A stretch of 64,000 bases of DNA, taken from NCBI GenBank assembly GCA_021399435.1, contig JAJTUP010000105.1, positions 122,797-186,796 of the forward strand, written 5' to 3'. The position numbers and the translations under genes are program-made. The notes under the pieces were generated by a model that saw only the letters and a program-made list of their open reading frames with translations, was not told the origin of the DNA and searched no databases. This DNA comes from Diaporthe sp. PMI_573. Lineage: Eukaryota; Ascomycota; Sordariomycetes; Diaporthales; Diaporthaceae. Below are positions 63,195 to 64,000 of this stretch, in pieces (within the stretch, counting starts at the first letter, position 1; every line of letters begins with the position of its first letter).

Positions 63195-64000
63195 GTAGTG
63201 GAGGTCGTTAGAAATGATGGCACAGAGATACCCAGAGGAGGTTAAATGTTGTATACCCATGAGAGGATTGAGGAGGTGTGTCACCAGTGTCCATGTTCCA
63301 AACGGGAGTGTAGGAACGCCGTCTGGAACGGAACCCCCAAAGAAAACGGCTGCATTTGGGGCGTTGGGGCCGTCTTGGTTTTGTCTCTTTGTCTCTTTTG
63401 TTTCCTTTTTGCGACATTATCGAGTACCCCCGAGAGCAAGCATCTGCAGGATTTATTTTCCAAGCGTGCGAGGCAGTTTTAATGAGAGTAAAGAAGATAG
63501 TTGAGCATTAGATACCAAAGTACATGAGCATCTTTTTCTACTGTTCATTGCCCTGACATAACATGACACTTCCTGTCAGGGGTCTTGGTCCCGTCGTCAT
63601 GGATCTGCCATCTCATATGTACTAGCGATGTTTTACGTCATGTCTGGTCTCTTGTCCTGGTACACTTTCTACGATTTCATTTTCTGCCCTCCGTTTCAAA
63701 CCTTGCTTGCGTGGGTCGGGTGCTGATTCTCTCTGTGTTATACCCGTCTGAATTTGATGCTTCCAGGGTACTTGTTCTCCGACAGTACGTACTGCTTGCG
63801 GTGTCGATTGCGTCTGAGACGTAAGGTTTTGCACCTGATCTTCACTCTTTGTTACGTAATCGTGCGGATGATCCGGTGCATGAGTACTTCCTCGAGGGGA
63901 ATGCTCGGAAGGTTGTCGTAGGGTCTCTTTTAAACCCTCCTTTGGCTTGTGCTGTTCTAAGACATCAAGTAGATCCTTCTTTTTGGCCCGTGAGTCGAAA
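63195..64000. other. 3' flank of the AspRS fusion
   Basis: Only short motif-less ORFs. No partner gene (such as the ErdH hydrolase) is visible before the window ends. Confidence 0.45.

Overview
The window is nuclear DNA of a filamentous ascomycete (Pezizomycotina). The evidence is genes with 50-100 nt introns (GTANGT donors, CTAAC/TACTAAC branch sites), Gal4-type and C2H2 regulators, a con-10 homologue, a fungal AspRS-DUF2156 fusion, and fungal transposon families (Tad-like LINE, chromodomain Ty3/gypsy, pogo/Fot-like, two hAT elements). No rRNA, tRNA or CRISPR was found. Assignments come from reading translations and splice signals by eye; no database search was run.

Layout. 1-1.04 kb: 3' end of an unknown ORF and one hypothetical ORF. 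1.05-7.48 kb (minus): a nearly full-length LINE inserted in the (TG)n tail of an older truncated copy; a 13-bp target duplication brackets the pair. 7.9-8.7 kb: F-box-like protein. 9.3-12.3 kb (minus): decayed hAT. 13.6 kb: small Cys-rich protein. 14.3-16.7 kb: Seb1/Nrd1-type gene whose first intron carries a solo LTR. 16.7-17.2 kb: two gene relics. 19.4-22.4 kb: three spliced minus-strand genes for Cys-rich, probably zinc-binding proteins, with a Helitron/PIF1-type helicase relic between them. 22.9-31.0 kb: a pogo-family element with 130-bp inverted repeats, split by a young Ty3/gypsy element (identical 211-bp LTRs, 5-bp duplication, putative self-priming site, canonical -1 frameshift signal). 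31.6 kb: casein kinase 1 relic. 32.8-35.7 kb: intact hAT with perfect 8-bp duplication. 36-40 kb: C2H2 and Zn2Cys6 regulator genes. 41.3-44 kb: phosphoketolase pseudogene. 44.7-45.8 kb: SDR 1. 46.1-46.7 kb: MITE. 47-52.8 kb: relics and small genes, including a CHZ-like histone chaperone. 54.1 kb: con-10. 54.7-56.2 kb: FAD-monooxygenase pseudogene. 56.9-57.9 kb: SDR 2. 60.4-63.2 kb: ErdS-type AspRS-DUF2156 fusion.

Two themes recur. First, transposons sit inside transposons or inside introns. Second, many otherwise good reading frames (Seb1-like, gypsy pol, pogo transposase, Zn2Cys6, phosphoketolase, ErdS, LINE ORF2) are broken by single-base indels, mostly in homopolymers. Some may be assembly errors rather than pseudogenization; raw reads would decide. 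The most biologically notable genes are the ErdS-like fusion (tRNA-dependent sterol aspartylation), the gypsy element with a complete set of cis signals, and the cluster of Cys-rich genes.
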